Positions 60,701 to 64,000 are shown, counted from the stretch's first letter. The stretch: DNA of 64,000 nucleotides from Crossaster papposus (GCA_037893245.1 JBAIAA010000078.1:1426001-1490000); one strand, 5' to 3'. Notes: generated by a model from the letters alone, not told the origin. Made by a program: numbers and translations.

Positions 60701-63382
60701 CTCGTGAGACCTGTTCGGCAGGTAAGCTAACTCCTAATATGGACATTGACGAGCGCGAAGTTATGGCTGTTTAAGGTTTGCTTTTATCAACATGTCGCAA
60801 AAGCAAATTATTGAGAAAAAGGCCTTTGAAGTGTTGAGTTTTGTACCAAGATATAAAAAAAATGTTAGTTTTGTTGTTAAAAACACTTTTATTTAGCTAC
60901 TTCCATACTGTTTCCCAACAAAATGTAATTAGTAGGCATACAATAGATTTCAAATACCAATAAATCAATTTAACAAAATCACCTATTATTAATTATTTTC
61001 AGTTTTCTCCTCTATGCCTTGTGCCAGTTCCGTCTCATTTTGCCAGAATGCCTCACATATAACATACACATTGAAAACTTATTAAGGCGGGCGTCAGATT
61101 ACAGACCGTTCGGGGAACAGGCCCGGTAAATAAGCTAATCCCTTTCCTCATATGAAGCACGATATATGTAGCAAAGAAACCCCCCCTCTTATTTGTTGGT
61201 AACATTTGTGACCAGCTCCAACGAAAAAGGCGTAAAGTCGCGCTGTGCTATATTGAGTTATGATTGAAAATAGCCCATTTGACAGTGGGGAATCATTTTG
61301 GGGGTTTTGGCATGATACAATTCCCACATATGTTTTCTTTCGAACTACCAAATATTTTTTGCAAAAGAATAGCAACAAAAATACCCAATAAGTAAAATGT
61401 AGCGAAATTAATGAAAACATGAAAATATCATGATAAAATGATCGTATTTTCACATAAAAAAAACCGCGGCATTAATTTCCTATTACCCATGGCAATATAT
61501 ATATAATTTTAAAGCTAAGAATTCAAGGAATCTGGAAATACCAATATCTCAAACTTTTAAAATATCAACTTTACTCTGATTTCGTAGGAGCAGGTCACAT
61601 TTTCCCTTTCCTCTGTAAGACATTTTGTTTACTATAAAACTTGCCACACCTCTGCACAAACACGGGTAGAACCAGCGAGTCAGCATCTGGTCTGATTTCA
61701 GACTCCTCCATACACAATATGCAGGTCACTTTGCCGGCCTCATCCAACACTGGTGCACTGTGTGATGGACCGAGTGCTACAAAGGCACCCTCTACCAGAC
61801 TAGACTTCAGAAACATATCACTGTAATAACAAAATAAATTTAAAAAAAAGTTAAAAGAAATGTGACATAATTTGCTTTCACTTCAAACAGATCGATGCCA
61901 AAATGAACTTGCAGTAGTATTGTGTTCAGTTCATTTAAAGTTGCTCTGATTTTTTTATTTTTTTTAACACTGCTTTTTCAAATTTGCTCTTTTGCTAACT
62001 CAATCAGTTTTTAACTCAAAGTTTACTTACGGAATAATTACTTTTCAAATTGTTATATTATTTTGCTGTTCAAAAATACAGAGTTTTAAGTCAAAACCTT
62101 GTTTGAACTCTATTTCCTTATTTGAATTACTGATTGTGGATATGTTTTGATAAAGATAATAAAAGTTCATTATCATTATGTTTATGTAAAAATGTACAGC
62201 CGTCCTTGTGCTGAAACCAAATTACTTGGCTATGGCTATCAATTACACACGCCTCTATCGAGGCAGCTGAAGCCCTTTGCCATAGACATGCATTAATTTG
62301 AGCCGTAGCCATGTCATTCAGACATGGACATCAACATGACTTTGCTGCGGCAAAAAATAACACACATGTCTATGAAAAAGTAGCCACAGCAGCTTTCATA
62401 GGCGAGCATGAATTCCAACCATGACCAAGTCATTTGGAGGCAGACAGAGGCCGTGTCCGAAACGAGTGTCTAGAGCTACAGTCTACGTCTACGTCTACAG
62501 CTACGTCTAAGGTAAATGGAATTCGGACGCGGCTACTGTAGAGCTGTAGCTCTAGACGGCATTTCGGACAGCGCTACAAAATGGCCGCCGTAGACAATAG
62601 ACCTAGCCGTAGCTCTAGACACCCGTTTCGGACACGGCCTGACCGTGTTCGAATTACTTGGCTACGGCTAGAAATTACACACAAGTCTATGGTAGCAGCT
62701 GCAGCCACTTTACATAGACTCCTGTGTGGGTTCCAGCAATAGCCGAGTCATTCGGGTGTGAACTTACACCGTGTCCATGCTGGAGGTGGAGGGGGTCCTC
62801 TCCTCTCTGGCACCCTCGAGAGTCTGTTCAAAGAACTCGGGGTTCTGTCTAATGAAGCTGCGCTGCATGGCTTTCATCTGGTCCATGGCGTGTACCCGTT
62901 TCTTCTTAGCGAGCTCTGACCTTCGCTGACGCTCCGCCTGCTGCTGTCGGATGGCTTCCTGGTCTTGCTCCCTGGGGGCGGGGCATGACGGCGCTGAGGA
63001 GGCGGTGGCAGAGTCACCCCTCATCAGCTGCAGTTCCGTGATATTCTGGAGGTCAGTCACAAGAGTTTGTTTGAATTCAACTTGAAAAAAAAGGGCACTT
63101 TGACCTTTCAGCCTTTTTATGAGAAATCAATCAATATTTATTTCACGCCAGGCCTTTAGGACCAAGTCAGCCAAAATCCATTGATTTGGGGGTGATTTTT
63201 TGGTGGATTTCGGATGGTTAAGATAAAGCCAAAGGGGTGGGAAGGGGGTGGGAAGGGGGAGGACAGGGGGATTGAGACTACACTGTTTCTTACCTGTAAG
63301 ACCCAGGCAAGAAGCTCCTTGTGAGGTTCAACGGTGGAGTTCCCCGTCAGGTTCCTCAGCAGATCCAAGAAACTTGGTTCAC
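33607..63382 (-). CDS. UBR2: UBR1/UBR2-type N-recognin E3 ubiquitin ligase (3' half of gene)
   Basis: Eighteen exons read on the minus strand, all with AG/GT borders and matching phases: 63382-63294, 63045-62768, 61820-61650, 60217-60171, 56849-56756, 56068-55898, 54859-54669, 53512-53368, 51881-51821, 50048-49961, 48552-48497, 47407-47311, 42406-42316, 40929-40796, 37863-37692, 36405-36328, 34943-34767, 33708-33607 (2,242 nt). In the known family, RING-H2 N-recognins with a RAD6-type E2 ubiquitinate proteins bearing destabilising N-terminal residues. Similarity is somewhat closer to human UBR2 than UBR1 (CLVCGAVVCSQSYCCQTE; LIDLPEDYS); a single ancestral UBR1/2 gene is equally likely. The UBR box and N-domain must lie beyond base 64,000. 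Two parts are not found: ~58 residues between exons 47,311 and 42,406, and the usual last exon after 33,607. Confidence 0.93.
34078..34314 (-). mobile_element. TTAA-ended MITE (complete)
   Basis: TTAACCAGTTCGCGCCGGAA to CCGGCGCGAACTGGTTAA, 237 bp, among the best preserved copies. Confidence 0.9.
34540..34760 (-). mobile_element. SINE-like body fragment
   Basis: Phrases CTCTCCACCCAGGAGTAGAA, TAGCATCCCATCTAGGGG and AAACCATAGTTAAACATCGG resemble body parts of tRNA-derived SINEs (compare CTCTGCACCTAGGAGTGAAA at 39,392). No tRNA head is visible. Confidence 0.45.
34767..34943 (-). CDS. UBR2: UBR exon q: C-terminal cysteine/histidine domain
   Basis: 177 nt, phase 2 to 2, acceptor CTAACAAG, donor CTCAG|GTAAGT. 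It encodes CPKASGAQSDSRAPALCLVC, GAVVCSQSYCCQTEIDGETV and GACTSHAITCGAGVGLYL. The spacing of Cys/His residues equals that of the UBR1/2 C-terminal domain (UBR2: LCLVCGSLLCSQSYCCQTEL). Confidence 0.98.
35320..35566 (+). mobile_element. TTAA-type MITE with internal microsatellite
   Basis: ATAACCAGTTCGCTTTGGAT to AGCATTAACTGGTTAT. Inside, CGTCA and CACGA units are repeated (35,350-35,393), replacing the usual GATGACGCATAAACACG part. Confidence 0.75.
35616..36160. mobile_element. ~545-bp repeat, GGGAATAAATGTGTGTTCG family (copy 1)
   Basis: Starts GGGAATAAATGTGTGTTCGA, has an internal inverted copy of that motif at 35,726-35,744, and ends CCAGGTATTTATGAATAAAG. It is the inverted equivalent of 39,598-40,137; both share TACTATGAACCAGACTATTA or its complement. 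Confidence 0.75.
36328..36405 (-). CDS. UBR2: UBR exon p
   Basis: 78 nt, phase 2 to 2, acceptor TTCGACAG, donor TTTAC|GTAAGT. It encodes (R)FPMKVNRLIDLPEDYSDLM and NNVSMFT, matching UBR2 YPRESNKLINLPEDYSSLIN. Confidence 0.95.
36671..36884 (+). mobile_element. TTAA-ended MITE
   Basis: TTAACCAGTTCGCGCCGGAT to CCCGGCACGAACTGGTTTA; shortened by about 25 bp in the CGTGGGTGTGCTTCCCGG region. Confidence 0.85.
36889..37092. mobile_element. GAGCCTTTT-family repeat (diverged)
   Basis: TTAGGCCCTTAACTGCAAGA to AAAGCCCCAAAGG with CTAGCCACATTCTGGTGCC and GGAAGTCGAAGCCAAAAAAT, parallel to 48,160-48,391. Confidence 0.55.
37455..37570. repeat. Fragment of the GGGAATAAATG family
   Basis: AAATACCCGAGACAGTTCAA, TTCCTATTGGTACACCG and TTTAAAACTAGTCCCGAG correspond to 39,608-39,735. 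Truncated. Confidence 0.55.
37692..37863 (-). CDS. UBR2: UBR exon o
   Basis: 172 nt, phase 1 to 2, acceptor TTTCATAG, donor ATCCG|GTAAGA. It encodes ATCLDEFEQLCCYLAVPYDL, SSLVSEEQEPIMQDLIRAWC and RHPDLRSQLSDPSADVI, matching UBR2 FEHLCSYLSLPNNLICLFQE and SLIESWCRNSEVKRYLE. Confidence 0.96.
38463..38850 (-). mobile_element. GGTAGGATACACC-family MITE (copy 3)
   Basis: TTAAAGGTAGGATACACCAT to AATGGTGTATCCTACCTTTTA; the central GCGATCGCCGGACGGCGATC hairpin is intact. Lies in the UBR intron between exons o and n. Confidence 0.9.
38851..39264. other. UBR intron sequence without recognised content
   Basis: No gene or repeat that I recognise; only scattered ACATGTACA motifs. Confidence 0.4.
39265..39545 (+). 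mobile_element. tRNA-derived SINE
   Basis: The B box GTGGGTTCGAATCCGGG (39,333) follows a weak A-box region (GGCCTCGTGGTCTGGAGCAT). The body reads TGTGCCCTTGTGCAAGGCAT, CTCTGCACCTAGGAGTGAAA and GGGTACCTGCGACAG. This CCTTGGGCAAGGC-like body is typical of SINEs in marine animals. Confidence 0.75.
39598..40137. mobile_element. ~540-bp repeat, GGGAATAAATGTGTGTTCG family (copy 2)
   Basis: Inverted relative of 35,616-36,160. Landmarks: ATTCATAAATACCTGGGACA, TTGGTCGAGAGCCCGTCACG, AGCTGGCAACAAAATTCC, then the 140-bp palindrome at 39,995-40,134. Confidence 0.78.
39995..40134. repeat. 140-bp near-perfect palindrome
   Basis: Left GGGAATAAATGTGTGTTCGG, right CGAACACACATTTATTCCC; the centre GCTGATAATTATCAGC (40,057-40,072) has no loop. 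The only clear mismatches are GTCAGTATTAATC against GATTAAAACCTCT near the outer third. Confidence 0.95.
40164..40610. mobile_element. TGTGACC-ended MITE, AAAAGGTGACATAA family (copy 1)
   Basis: TGTGACCAGCTCCAGGAAAA to CTAGAGCGGATCACAT, with GGTGACATAAGTCAC/GTGCGACTTATGTCACC inside the arms. 47,572-48,003 is a close copy. Confidence 0.85.
40796..40929 (-). CDS. UBR2: UBR exon n
   Basis: 134 nt, phase 2 to 1, acceptor TTGGACAG, donor TGCAGG|GTAAGC. It encodes IPVDVQPDAWRLLDVVRTSC, LPFLRCATIFFRFVTGIPTP and TELQ, matching UBR2 SGWHLWRSVRAGIMPFLKCS and ALFFHYLNGVPSPPDIQ. Confidence 0.95.
41000..41665. repeat. Diverged direct-repeat region with GTGTGGACATG phrases
   Basis: GCTGTGTGGACATG recurs at 41,046 and 41,371; TTTGTGTAAGTTATTGTGTG / TTTGTGTATTGTGTGGACAT at 41,279 and 41,621; TTTTGTGAACACTCGTACAC / TTTTGTGAACGTCTACACCT at 41,305 and 41,643. 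Pieces of one dispersed repeat; non-coding. Confidence 0.5.
41672..41885 (+). repeat. Dispersed repeat GTATCCCAGTGGAGACATCT (copy 2)
   Basis: Close to 11,692-11,900, including GTACAAAATGGTTAAAAAGT and the CCCTACCCAAACACTAACCC stretch. Confidence 0.72.
42316..42406 (-). CDS. UBR2: UBR exon m
   Basis: 91 nt, phase 1 to 2, acceptor CATCTACGTAG-like (ATGTAG at 42,407), donor GCAGG|GTAAGG. It encodes DEVSSMDQDGCSSQQAQVIL and QAYSWLRTLA, aligning with the variable UBR2 segment MDQENPPCEEESAVLALYKT. Similarity is modest; the fit to the phases of exons l and n is exact. Confidence 0.78.
42407..43454. other. UBR intron l-m, proximal part
   Basis: 42,760-42,870 holds the end of a GGTAGGATACACC-family MITE (AATAGTGTATCCTACCTTTAA) with TAATTTTTCTTACTATCGAT twice just before. 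43,063-43,078 is poly-G. Otherwise AT-rich and empty. Confidence 0.5.
43455..43481 (-). CDS. Possible 27-nt UBR microexon (speculative)
   Basis: On the minus strand CGTTGCAG|AACGAACGG...GTTGCTGG|GTAAGT gives (E)RTVAVRLL, phase 1 to 1, fitting between exons l and m. It resembles only weakly the MAHIIQILL end of the missing UBR block. Phase fits by design of the search, so chance is a serious alternative. Confidence 0.2.
43482..44371. other. UBR intron l-m, middle part
   Basis: 43,890-44,040 has loosely repeated GGTAGCC, GCATGGTGG and CATGGTAG phrases. 44,100-44,345 is a partial relative of the 19,680 element (TCTTGGCAAAGACTAC, TTCATGCAAATTCAACCAT). No gene seen. Confidence 0.45.
44372..45014 (+). 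mobile_element. 640-bp MITE, TGTGACCTGTCATCAC family (copy 1)
   Basis: Ends ATATGTGACCTGTCATCACA and TGTGATGACAGGTCACATAT plus AAAATGAGAGTAAAGTCG/CGACTTTACTCTCATTTT: about 40-bp inverted ends. Shared interior: TCAACCGAACCTTACTTGTC, CACGTTTTGTGAAACCCATG. Other copies at 53,825 (inverted) and 57,484. Confidence 0.92.
45015..45985. other. UBR intron l-m, distal part
   Basis: 45,307-45,400 (GATGCAGCACAGTGCATCAG ... CAGCTGTCAACACCAGTGC) is the inverted relative of 58,313-58,390. 45,880-45,935 holds a short inverted pair AACAGTCCTCAATCCT/AGGATTGAGGACTGTT. No gene or missing UBR exon found. Confidence 0.5.
45992..46061 (+). mobile_element. tRNA-like sequence (SINE head or tRNA pseudogene)
   Basis: AGCAAGATAACTCAGTTGGT (A-box region) and CAAGTTCAAGTCTCGC (B box) at tRNA spacing; acceptor halves AGCAAGA and GCCTTGC only partly pair. 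The anticodon stem is damaged. Its best relative in the window is 47,035-47,105 in the opposite orientation. Confidence 0.6.
46521..46644. mobile_element. Short element CAGTGTTGTAGTCGAG with GACAGA repeats
   Basis: CAGTGTTGTAGTCGAGACCC at the left, degenerate TCGAGCTAACAACTTTTG at the right, with GAGACAGAGACAGAGACAGA and GACCAAGACC repeats between. Same left end as 52,102-52,486. Confidence 0.6.
46780..46975. mobile_element. Partial GGTAGGATACACC-family MITE
   Basis: Interior matches only: TTTCAACCGGCGTCACGCAG, CACGATCGCCATCCGGC, TTTTGCTGGATGCCTACAAT. Both ends are lost. Confidence 0.65.
47035..47105 (-). mobile_element. tRNA-like sequence, unusual anticodon loop
   Basis: On the minus strand GGCAAGATAGCTCAGTTGGT and GAGGTTCAAGTCCTGTCTTGC give a full D arm, T arm and 7-bp acceptor stem (GGCAAGA/TCTTGC with one imperfection). 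The anticodon loop reads CCGGTAT: position 33 is C instead of the invariant U, and the stem closes with a U-U mismatch. A functional tRNA is unlikely; a SINE head or recent tRNA pseudogene fits better. Confidence 0.6.
47311..47407 (-). CDS. UBR2: UBR exon l
   Basis: 97 nt, phase 0 to 1, acceptor CCCTTTAG, donor TCAG|GTAACA. It encodes TDGLKALLRFAMVNTFYCDQ and HHVQRHVLRLLS, matching UBR1 NGLKALMQFAVAQRI...HLVRLLSV. The family's next block (a hydrophobic helix read as MFHLLVGLVLAFP in human UBR2) is not found between here and 42,406. Confidence 0.93.
47572..48003. mobile_element. TGTGACC-ended MITE, AAAAGGTGACATAA family (copy 2)
   Basis: TGTGACCCGCTCCAGGAAAA to TTTTCCTGGAGCGGGTCACA, a better preserved terminal repeat than copy 1 at 40,164. 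Interior TCCGTTCCGGTGATATGACG-type block is shared. Confidence 0.88.
48152..48391. mobile_element. GAGCCTTTT-family repeat
   Basis: GAGCCTTTTCAAAACCTTCG to GAAGCCAGGGATTTGAAAAGGCCC. Interior GGCATCAGAATGTGGCTAGA links it to 36,889-37,092. Confidence 0.7.
48497..48552 (-). CDS. UBR2: UBR exon k (56-nt microexon)
   Basis: Phase 1 to 0, acceptor GTCTGCAG, donor AGACAG|GTTGGT. It encodes EVLLRSKSKPLFGEMASRQ, matching UBR2 RILSDEDKPLFGPLPCRL. Confidence 0.9.
48633..48770. mobile_element. 138-bp hairpin, GGTCACTAGAGCACGTCTAT ends
   Basis: Arms of ~60 bp: GGTCACTAGAGCACGTCTAT...GACCAGAAGGGGGACCTATT and their complements, around a short loop CTGAGGCCGAATGCCGAGG. Several mismatches only. GC-rich for the area. 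Confidence 0.9.
48771..49407. other. UBR intron j-k sequence without recognised content
   Basis: AT-rich, with a TTTATTTA-type run near 49,030-49,110. Nothing recognised. Confidence 0.4.
49408..49620 (+). mobile_element. TTAA-type MITE, left end missing
   Basis: Starts inside at ACGCAAAGTTTTCCCCAG and runs to CCCAGCGCGAACTGGTTAA. Confidence 0.82.
49721..49796 (+). mobile_element. tRNA-like sequence
   Basis: TGGCTAGCTCGTTGGTAGAG (A-box region) and GTGGGTTTGAGTCCCACCC (T arm with a perfect 5-bp stem). The acceptor ends do not pair and the D arm is extended, so it is more likely a SINE head than a gene. Confidence 0.5.
49961..50048 (-). CDS. UBR2: UBR exon j
   Basis: 88 nt, phase 0 to 1, acceptor TTTTTCAG, donor ACAG|GTACCA. 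It encodes VGLGVMPDDENKRISILAWN and VCAYSIQST, matching UBR2 VGLKVHPNEEDPRVPIMCWG and SCAYTIQSI. Confidence 0.95.
50770..51415 (-). repeat. Dispersed repeat with AAGTAACC start (diverged, inverted)
   Basis: CATCTCTGAGACGCATCTTG and CTTCAAAATGAAAGCATGCC mirror the 4,490-4,560 part of copy 1; starts with GTTGTAGTACACCATTTGTA. 50,968-50,996 holds (ATT)n/(AAT)n inverted. Confidence 0.5.
51500..51739 (+). mobile_element. TTAA-ended MITE (complete)
   Basis: TTAACCAGTTCGCGCCGGAT to CCCGGCGCGAACTGGTTAA, 240 bp, close to the consensus. It ends 82 bp from UBR exon i. Confidence 0.9.
51821..51881 (-). CDS. UBR2: UBR exon i
   Basis: 61 nt, phase 2 to 0, acceptor GTCAATAG, donor ACT|GTGAGT. It encodes (N)FPFSKSVQEMIRMFSKTTYT, matching UBR2 IPYSESIKEMLTTFGTATYK. 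It is too short for ordinary ORF detection. Confidence 0.92.
52102..52486. mobile_element. ~385-bp element with CAGTGTTGTAGTCGAGTAC end
   Basis: CAGTGTTGTAGTCGAGTACT at the left and AAGTACTCGGCTACAACTCT at the right are imperfectly inverted; the interior has AAGTACTCGAAAAGTACTCG repeats. CAGTG-type ends suggest a small hAT relative; the target duplication is unclear. Confidence 0.65.
53368..53512 (-). CDS. UBR2: UBR exon h
   Basis: 145 nt, phase 1 to 2, acceptor TTCCCTAG, donor TCCAA|GTAAAA. It encodes DVDKQIFSSTGLLETLGDAA, SQTMEKLETLGDAATQ and KFQKFCALLQGS. A short internal repeat ETLGDAA (two copies) is visible. It has no clear vertebrate counterpart; the support is phase continuity and open frame in the variable linker. 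Confidence 0.72.
53825..54466 (-). mobile_element. 640-bp MITE, TGTGACCTGTCATCAC family (copy 2, inverted)
   Basis: Ends ATATGTGACCTGTCAACACA and GTGGTGACATGTCACATAT; the interior is the reverse complement of 44,372-45,014 (CATGGGTTTCACAAAACGTG, GACAAGTAAGGTTCGGTTGA). Confidence 0.9.
54669..54859 (-). CDS. UBR2: UBR exon g: acidic linker
   Basis: 191 nt, phase 2 to 1, acceptor GTAAACAG, donor GAAG|GTATCA. It encodes SDTSCSSFQEWLNLIQVMVR, then a Ser/Glu-rich acidic stretch ending EETEESYDE. It aligns with the weakly conserved UBR2 region FSDQPNLTQWIRTISQQIKA. The donor is not strong; the phase match to exon h supports it. Confidence 0.83.
54985..55150. repeat. Dispersed repeat, AAGACG/CGTCTTA type
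   Basis: TAAGACGATCCTCAGACCGA to CTAAGATGCATCTTAGCATT with an internal GGGTTCAACGTGCCTAA; related to 19,545-19,680. Confidence 0.5.
55182..55990 (-). repeat. Five-copy tandem duplication of part of UBR exon f
   Basis: Units of ~184 bp (the last one 159 bp). Donors lie at 55,892, 55,708, 55,525, 55,341 and 55,182. Each copy keeps QYLCPLCK-type coding bases, the donor AAAG|GTAAGG, and intron bases ending in the acceptor ATTGATTACAG. Pseudo-exons: 55,826-55,714; 55,642-55,531; 55,459-55,347; 55,275-55,188. Copies 2 and 4 (counting from exon f) carry frameshifts; copies 3 and 5 keep the conserved frame, but their acceptor phase does not fit exon e or exon f. Confidence 0.92.
55898..56068 (-). 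CDS. UBR2: UBR exon f: last RING cysteines
   Basis: 171 nt, phase 2 to 2, acceptor ATTTCAG, donor AAAG|GTAAGG. It encodes YFESLVIKEQRRTFRFRNNL, SYDLTRHQYLCPLCKTIANT and VIPLIPPLQALLPEEE; CPLC closes the RING. It joins smoothly to exon g. Its 3' two thirds plus the following intron are copied four more times immediately downstream (55,188-55,826). Confidence 0.97.
56669..56694. repeat. Poly-C / CCCCCA tract
   Basis: Low-complexity C-run 62 bp from UBR exon e; no coding meaning. Confidence 0.9.
56756..56849 (-). CDS. UBR2: UBR exon e: central RING-H2 ligands
   Basis: 94 nt, phase 1 to 2, acceptor ATTTCAG, donor CAAGG|GTAAAA. It encodes DELDPLFMSAQLTWGVHANT and CGHIMHADCWQ. The CGHxMHAxCW motif supplies the central Cys/His zinc ligands of the UBR RING (UBR2: SSCGHIMHAHCWQRYF). 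After splicing, the residue before YF is Gly where vertebrate UBR2 has Arg. Confidence 0.97.
56857..57483. other. UBR intron d-e sequence without recognised content
   Basis: AT-rich intron DNA between exon e and the MITE at 57,484. I see nothing recognisable. Confidence 0.4.
57484..58117 (+). mobile_element. 640-bp MITE, TGTGACCTGTCATCAC family (copy 3)
   Basis: ATATGTGACCTGTCACAAAA to TTGTGATGACAGGTCACATAT. Very close to 44,372-45,014 in the same orientation. Confidence 0.92.
58405..59373. mobile_element. ~970-bp palindromic element with a duplicated 214-bp unit
   Basis: The left arm from AATCGACCATTTGCGTGTGG and the right arm to CCACACGCAAATGGCCAATT are inverted. The left arm carries two direct copies of a ~214-bp unit (CACAGTCGTGAACCACATAA at 58,450 and 58,664), the right arm one. 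Inner arms are CTGTTGCTATATCACGTGAT/ATCACGTGATATAGCAACAG around a ~100-bp centre. Repeated GATCGAGGATCGAAAC and AACGATCGAGGACCGAATTC motifs; no ORF with family resemblance. Confidence 0.88.
59431..59849. mobile_element. Possible ~420-bp element with CAGGGTGG ends
   Basis: ACAGGGTGGTCTAAAAGACG and CTAGTTTGTTTTTACCACCCTG are imperfectly inverted, with AACTAGTTTGGATA/TATCCAAACTAGTTTG inside. The 59,755-59,810 part matches 52,005-52,062 in inverse orientation. Confidence 0.55.
59868..60109 (-). mobile_element. TTAA-ended MITE (complete)
   Basis: TTAACCAGTTCGCGCCGGGA to TCCGGCGCGAACTGGTTAA, 242 bp. Confidence 0.9.
60171..60217 (-). CDS. UBR2: UBR exon d (47-nt microexon)
   Basis: Phase 2 to 1, acceptor ATTGCAG, donor CCTG|GTAAGT. 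It encodes (R)STVLAQTHNKELGNP, joining exon c to give FVQRSTVLAQ, equal to UBR2 FVQRSTVLSK. It lies 62 bp from the piggyBac-like MITE at 59,868-60,109. Confidence 0.93.
60292..60394. mobile_element. GAGCCTTTT-family hairpin
   Basis: AGAGCCTTTTTCCAAACCCC and GGGGTTTGGAAAATGGCCT with CTTTGTCTCCGTCTTTGGC / GGAGCCGGAGACAAAGCC. Same type as the hairpin at 26,537-26,661. Confidence 0.75.
60400..60615. repeat. Fragment of the GGGAATAAATG family
   Basis: GGAAATAAATATGTGGTTGG and ACCGACCAAACAAATATTTA frame a GAGCCGAAGGCGAGGGC-type core, like 35,616-35,760 with TATTTATTCCCATTCATAAA at the end. Confidence 0.6.
61207..61600. mobile_element. TGTGACC-ended MITE
   Basis: TGTGACCAGCTCCAACGAAA to ATTTCGTAGGAGCAGGTCACA, plus CGTAAAGTCG and AACTTTACTC; it combines features of the 4,864 and 44,372 families. 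It ends 50 bp from UBR exon c. Confidence 0.8.
61650..61820 (-). CDS. UBR2: UBR exon c: start of RING-H2
   Basis: 171 nt, phase 2 to 2, acceptor TTATTACAG, donor CAGAG|GTGTGG. It encodes VALGPSHSAPVLDEAGKVTC, ILCMEESEIRPDAD, SLVLPVFVQ. The CILC pair supplies the first RING cysteines; the same order (ALGP...TCILCQEE...FVQRST) is diagnostic of UBR1/UBR2. Confidence 0.96.
61857..62448. other. UBR intron b-c, proximal part
   Basis: AT-rich to 62,170. 62,205-62,440 shares phrases (ATTACTTGGCTATGGCTA, ACACACGCCTCTATC) with 62,655-62,760, so an older repeat seems to flank the hairpin at 62,449. No gene seen. Confidence 0.45.
62449..62639. mobile_element. 191-bp hairpin MITE, GGCCGTGTCCGAAACG ends
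   Basis: GGCCGTGTCCGAAACGAGTG + TCTAGAGCTAC and GTAGCTCTAGACACCCGTTT + CGGACACGGCC are inverted, ~31 bp. The interior repeats CTACGTCTA and TAGAGCTGTAGCTCTAGA. It lies 129 bp from UBR exon b. Confidence 0.88.
62768..63045 (-). CDS. UBR2: UBR exon b: charged coiled-coil segment
   Basis: 278 nt, phase 0 to 2, acceptor GACCTCCAG, donor ACGGT|GTAAGT. It encodes a Ser/Pro-rich linker, then a strongly charged helix (QQQAERQRRSELAKKKRVHA) and MDQMKAMQRSFIRQNPEFFE. This matches the UBR1/2 segment before the RING (UBR2: MSEMQRHFIDENKELFQQTLE). Confidence 0.95.
63294..63382 (-). CDS. UBR2: UBR exon a (first in window)
   Basis: 89 nt, enters with a split codon (acceptor TCTCCAG), leaves in phase 0 (CAG|GTAAGA). 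It encodes EPSFLDLLRNLTGNSTVEPH and KELLAWVLQ, resembling the human UBR2 stretch ESLLSLLEMLQ...HKDMIRWILK. The 14-bp minisatellite begins 46 bp upstream of the acceptor. Confidence 0.85.
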
Positions 63383-63427
63383 CTGGAGATGCAAACATCA
63401 TACAAACATAGACAATGTTGAATTGTG

Positions 63428-64000
63428 ATGGACCGGTGGTGATGGACCGATGGTGATGGACCGGTGGTGATGGACCGGTGGTGATGGACCGGTGGTGATG
63501 GACCGGTGGTGATGGACCTGTGGTGATGGACCTGTGGTGATGGACCTGTGGTGATGGACCTGTGGTGATGGACCTGTGGTGATGGACCTGTGGTGATGGA
63601 CCTGTGGTGATGGACCTGTGGTGATGGACCTGTGGTGATGGACCTGTGGTGATGGACCGGTGGTGATGGACCGGTGGTGATGGACCGGTGGTGATGGACC
63701 TGTGGTGATGGACCTGTGGTGATGGACCTGTGGTGATGGACCTGTGGTGATGGACCTGTGGTGATGGACCTGTGGTGATGGACCTGTGGTGATGGACCTG
63801 TGGTGATGGACCTGTGGTGATGGACCTGTGGTGATGGACCTGTGGTGATGGACCTGTGGTGATGGACCTGTGGTGATGGACCTGTGGTGATGGACCTGTG
63901 GTGATGGACCTGTGGTGATGGACCTGTGGTGATGGACCTGTGGTGATGGACCTGTGGTGATGGACCTGTGGTGATGGACCTGTGGTGATGGACCTGTGGT
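63428..64000. repeat. 14-bp minisatellite GATGGACCTGTGGT
   Basis: About 41 copies, continuing past the window edge. The ninth base alternates in blocks: six GATGGACCGGTGGT units, a run of ~10 CCTGTGG units, three CCGG units, then CCTG to the end. Confidence 0.97.

Noticed and set aside
1-64000. CRISPR-like arrays
   Set aside because: The tandem arrays have no unique spacers of constant length and the sequence is animal, with spliced genes.

Overview
Eukaryotic nuclear DNA from an animal. The genes are split into many short exons with GT/AG introns of roughly 0.1 to 7 kb, and more than half of the window is mobile-element debris. The two proteins and the repeat style (hairpin MITEs, the recurrent ACATGTACATGTA motif, a MITE family whose ends read GGGGCCAATTTCATGGA) suggest a marine invertebrate deuterostome. 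An echinoderm such as a sea star is my best guess, but this is an impression and not a proof.

Two incomplete protein genes lie on the minus strand, head to tail. (1) A UBR1/UBR2-type N-recognin E3 ubiquitin ligase occupies about 33,607-63,382. I can read 18 phase-compatible exons covering the RING-H2 region and the C-terminal zinc-binding region. The substrate-binding UBR box half lies upstream, beyond base 64,000. (2) VPS54, a subunit of the GARP tethering complex, occupies 1,114-26,067. I can read 11 exons (586 codons, every splice phase consistent) from the start codon to the middle of the protein; the C-terminal half lies beyond base 1. Its first exon encodes a two-zinc-finger N-terminal extension not present in the human protein as I remember it. 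The 7.5 kb between the genes holds repeats and a hairpin-rich VPS54 upstream region.

Layout: 1-1,013 17-bp minisatellite; 1,114-11,391 VPS54 exons 11 to 5, with a 1.2-kb foldback (2,600-3,777), a 123-bp intronic tandem repeat carrying copies of a splice acceptor (7,140-8,110) and a Penelope-like retroelement tail (8,536-8,876); 12,663-14,137 a dead Tc1/mariner element; 14,697-17,597 a 2.9-kb hAT-like element with an exact 8-bp target duplication, made largely of 18-bp and 27-bp satellite arrays; 18-26 kb VPS54 exons 3 to 1 with SINEs and MITEs; 26-33.6 kb intergenic; 33.6-63.4 kb the UBR gene, with many MITEs, a 5-copy partial duplication of the RING exon (55,182-55,990), a ~1-kb palindrome (58,405-59,373) and tRNA-derived sequences; 63,428-64,000 14-bp minisatellite running off the edge.

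The two genes have no known joint pathway; their adjacency is simply gene order. The most unusual content is structural: satellites born inside a transposon, tandem arrays that copy splice sites of host exons, and several families of near-perfect hairpins. I found no convincing previously undescribed protein system.
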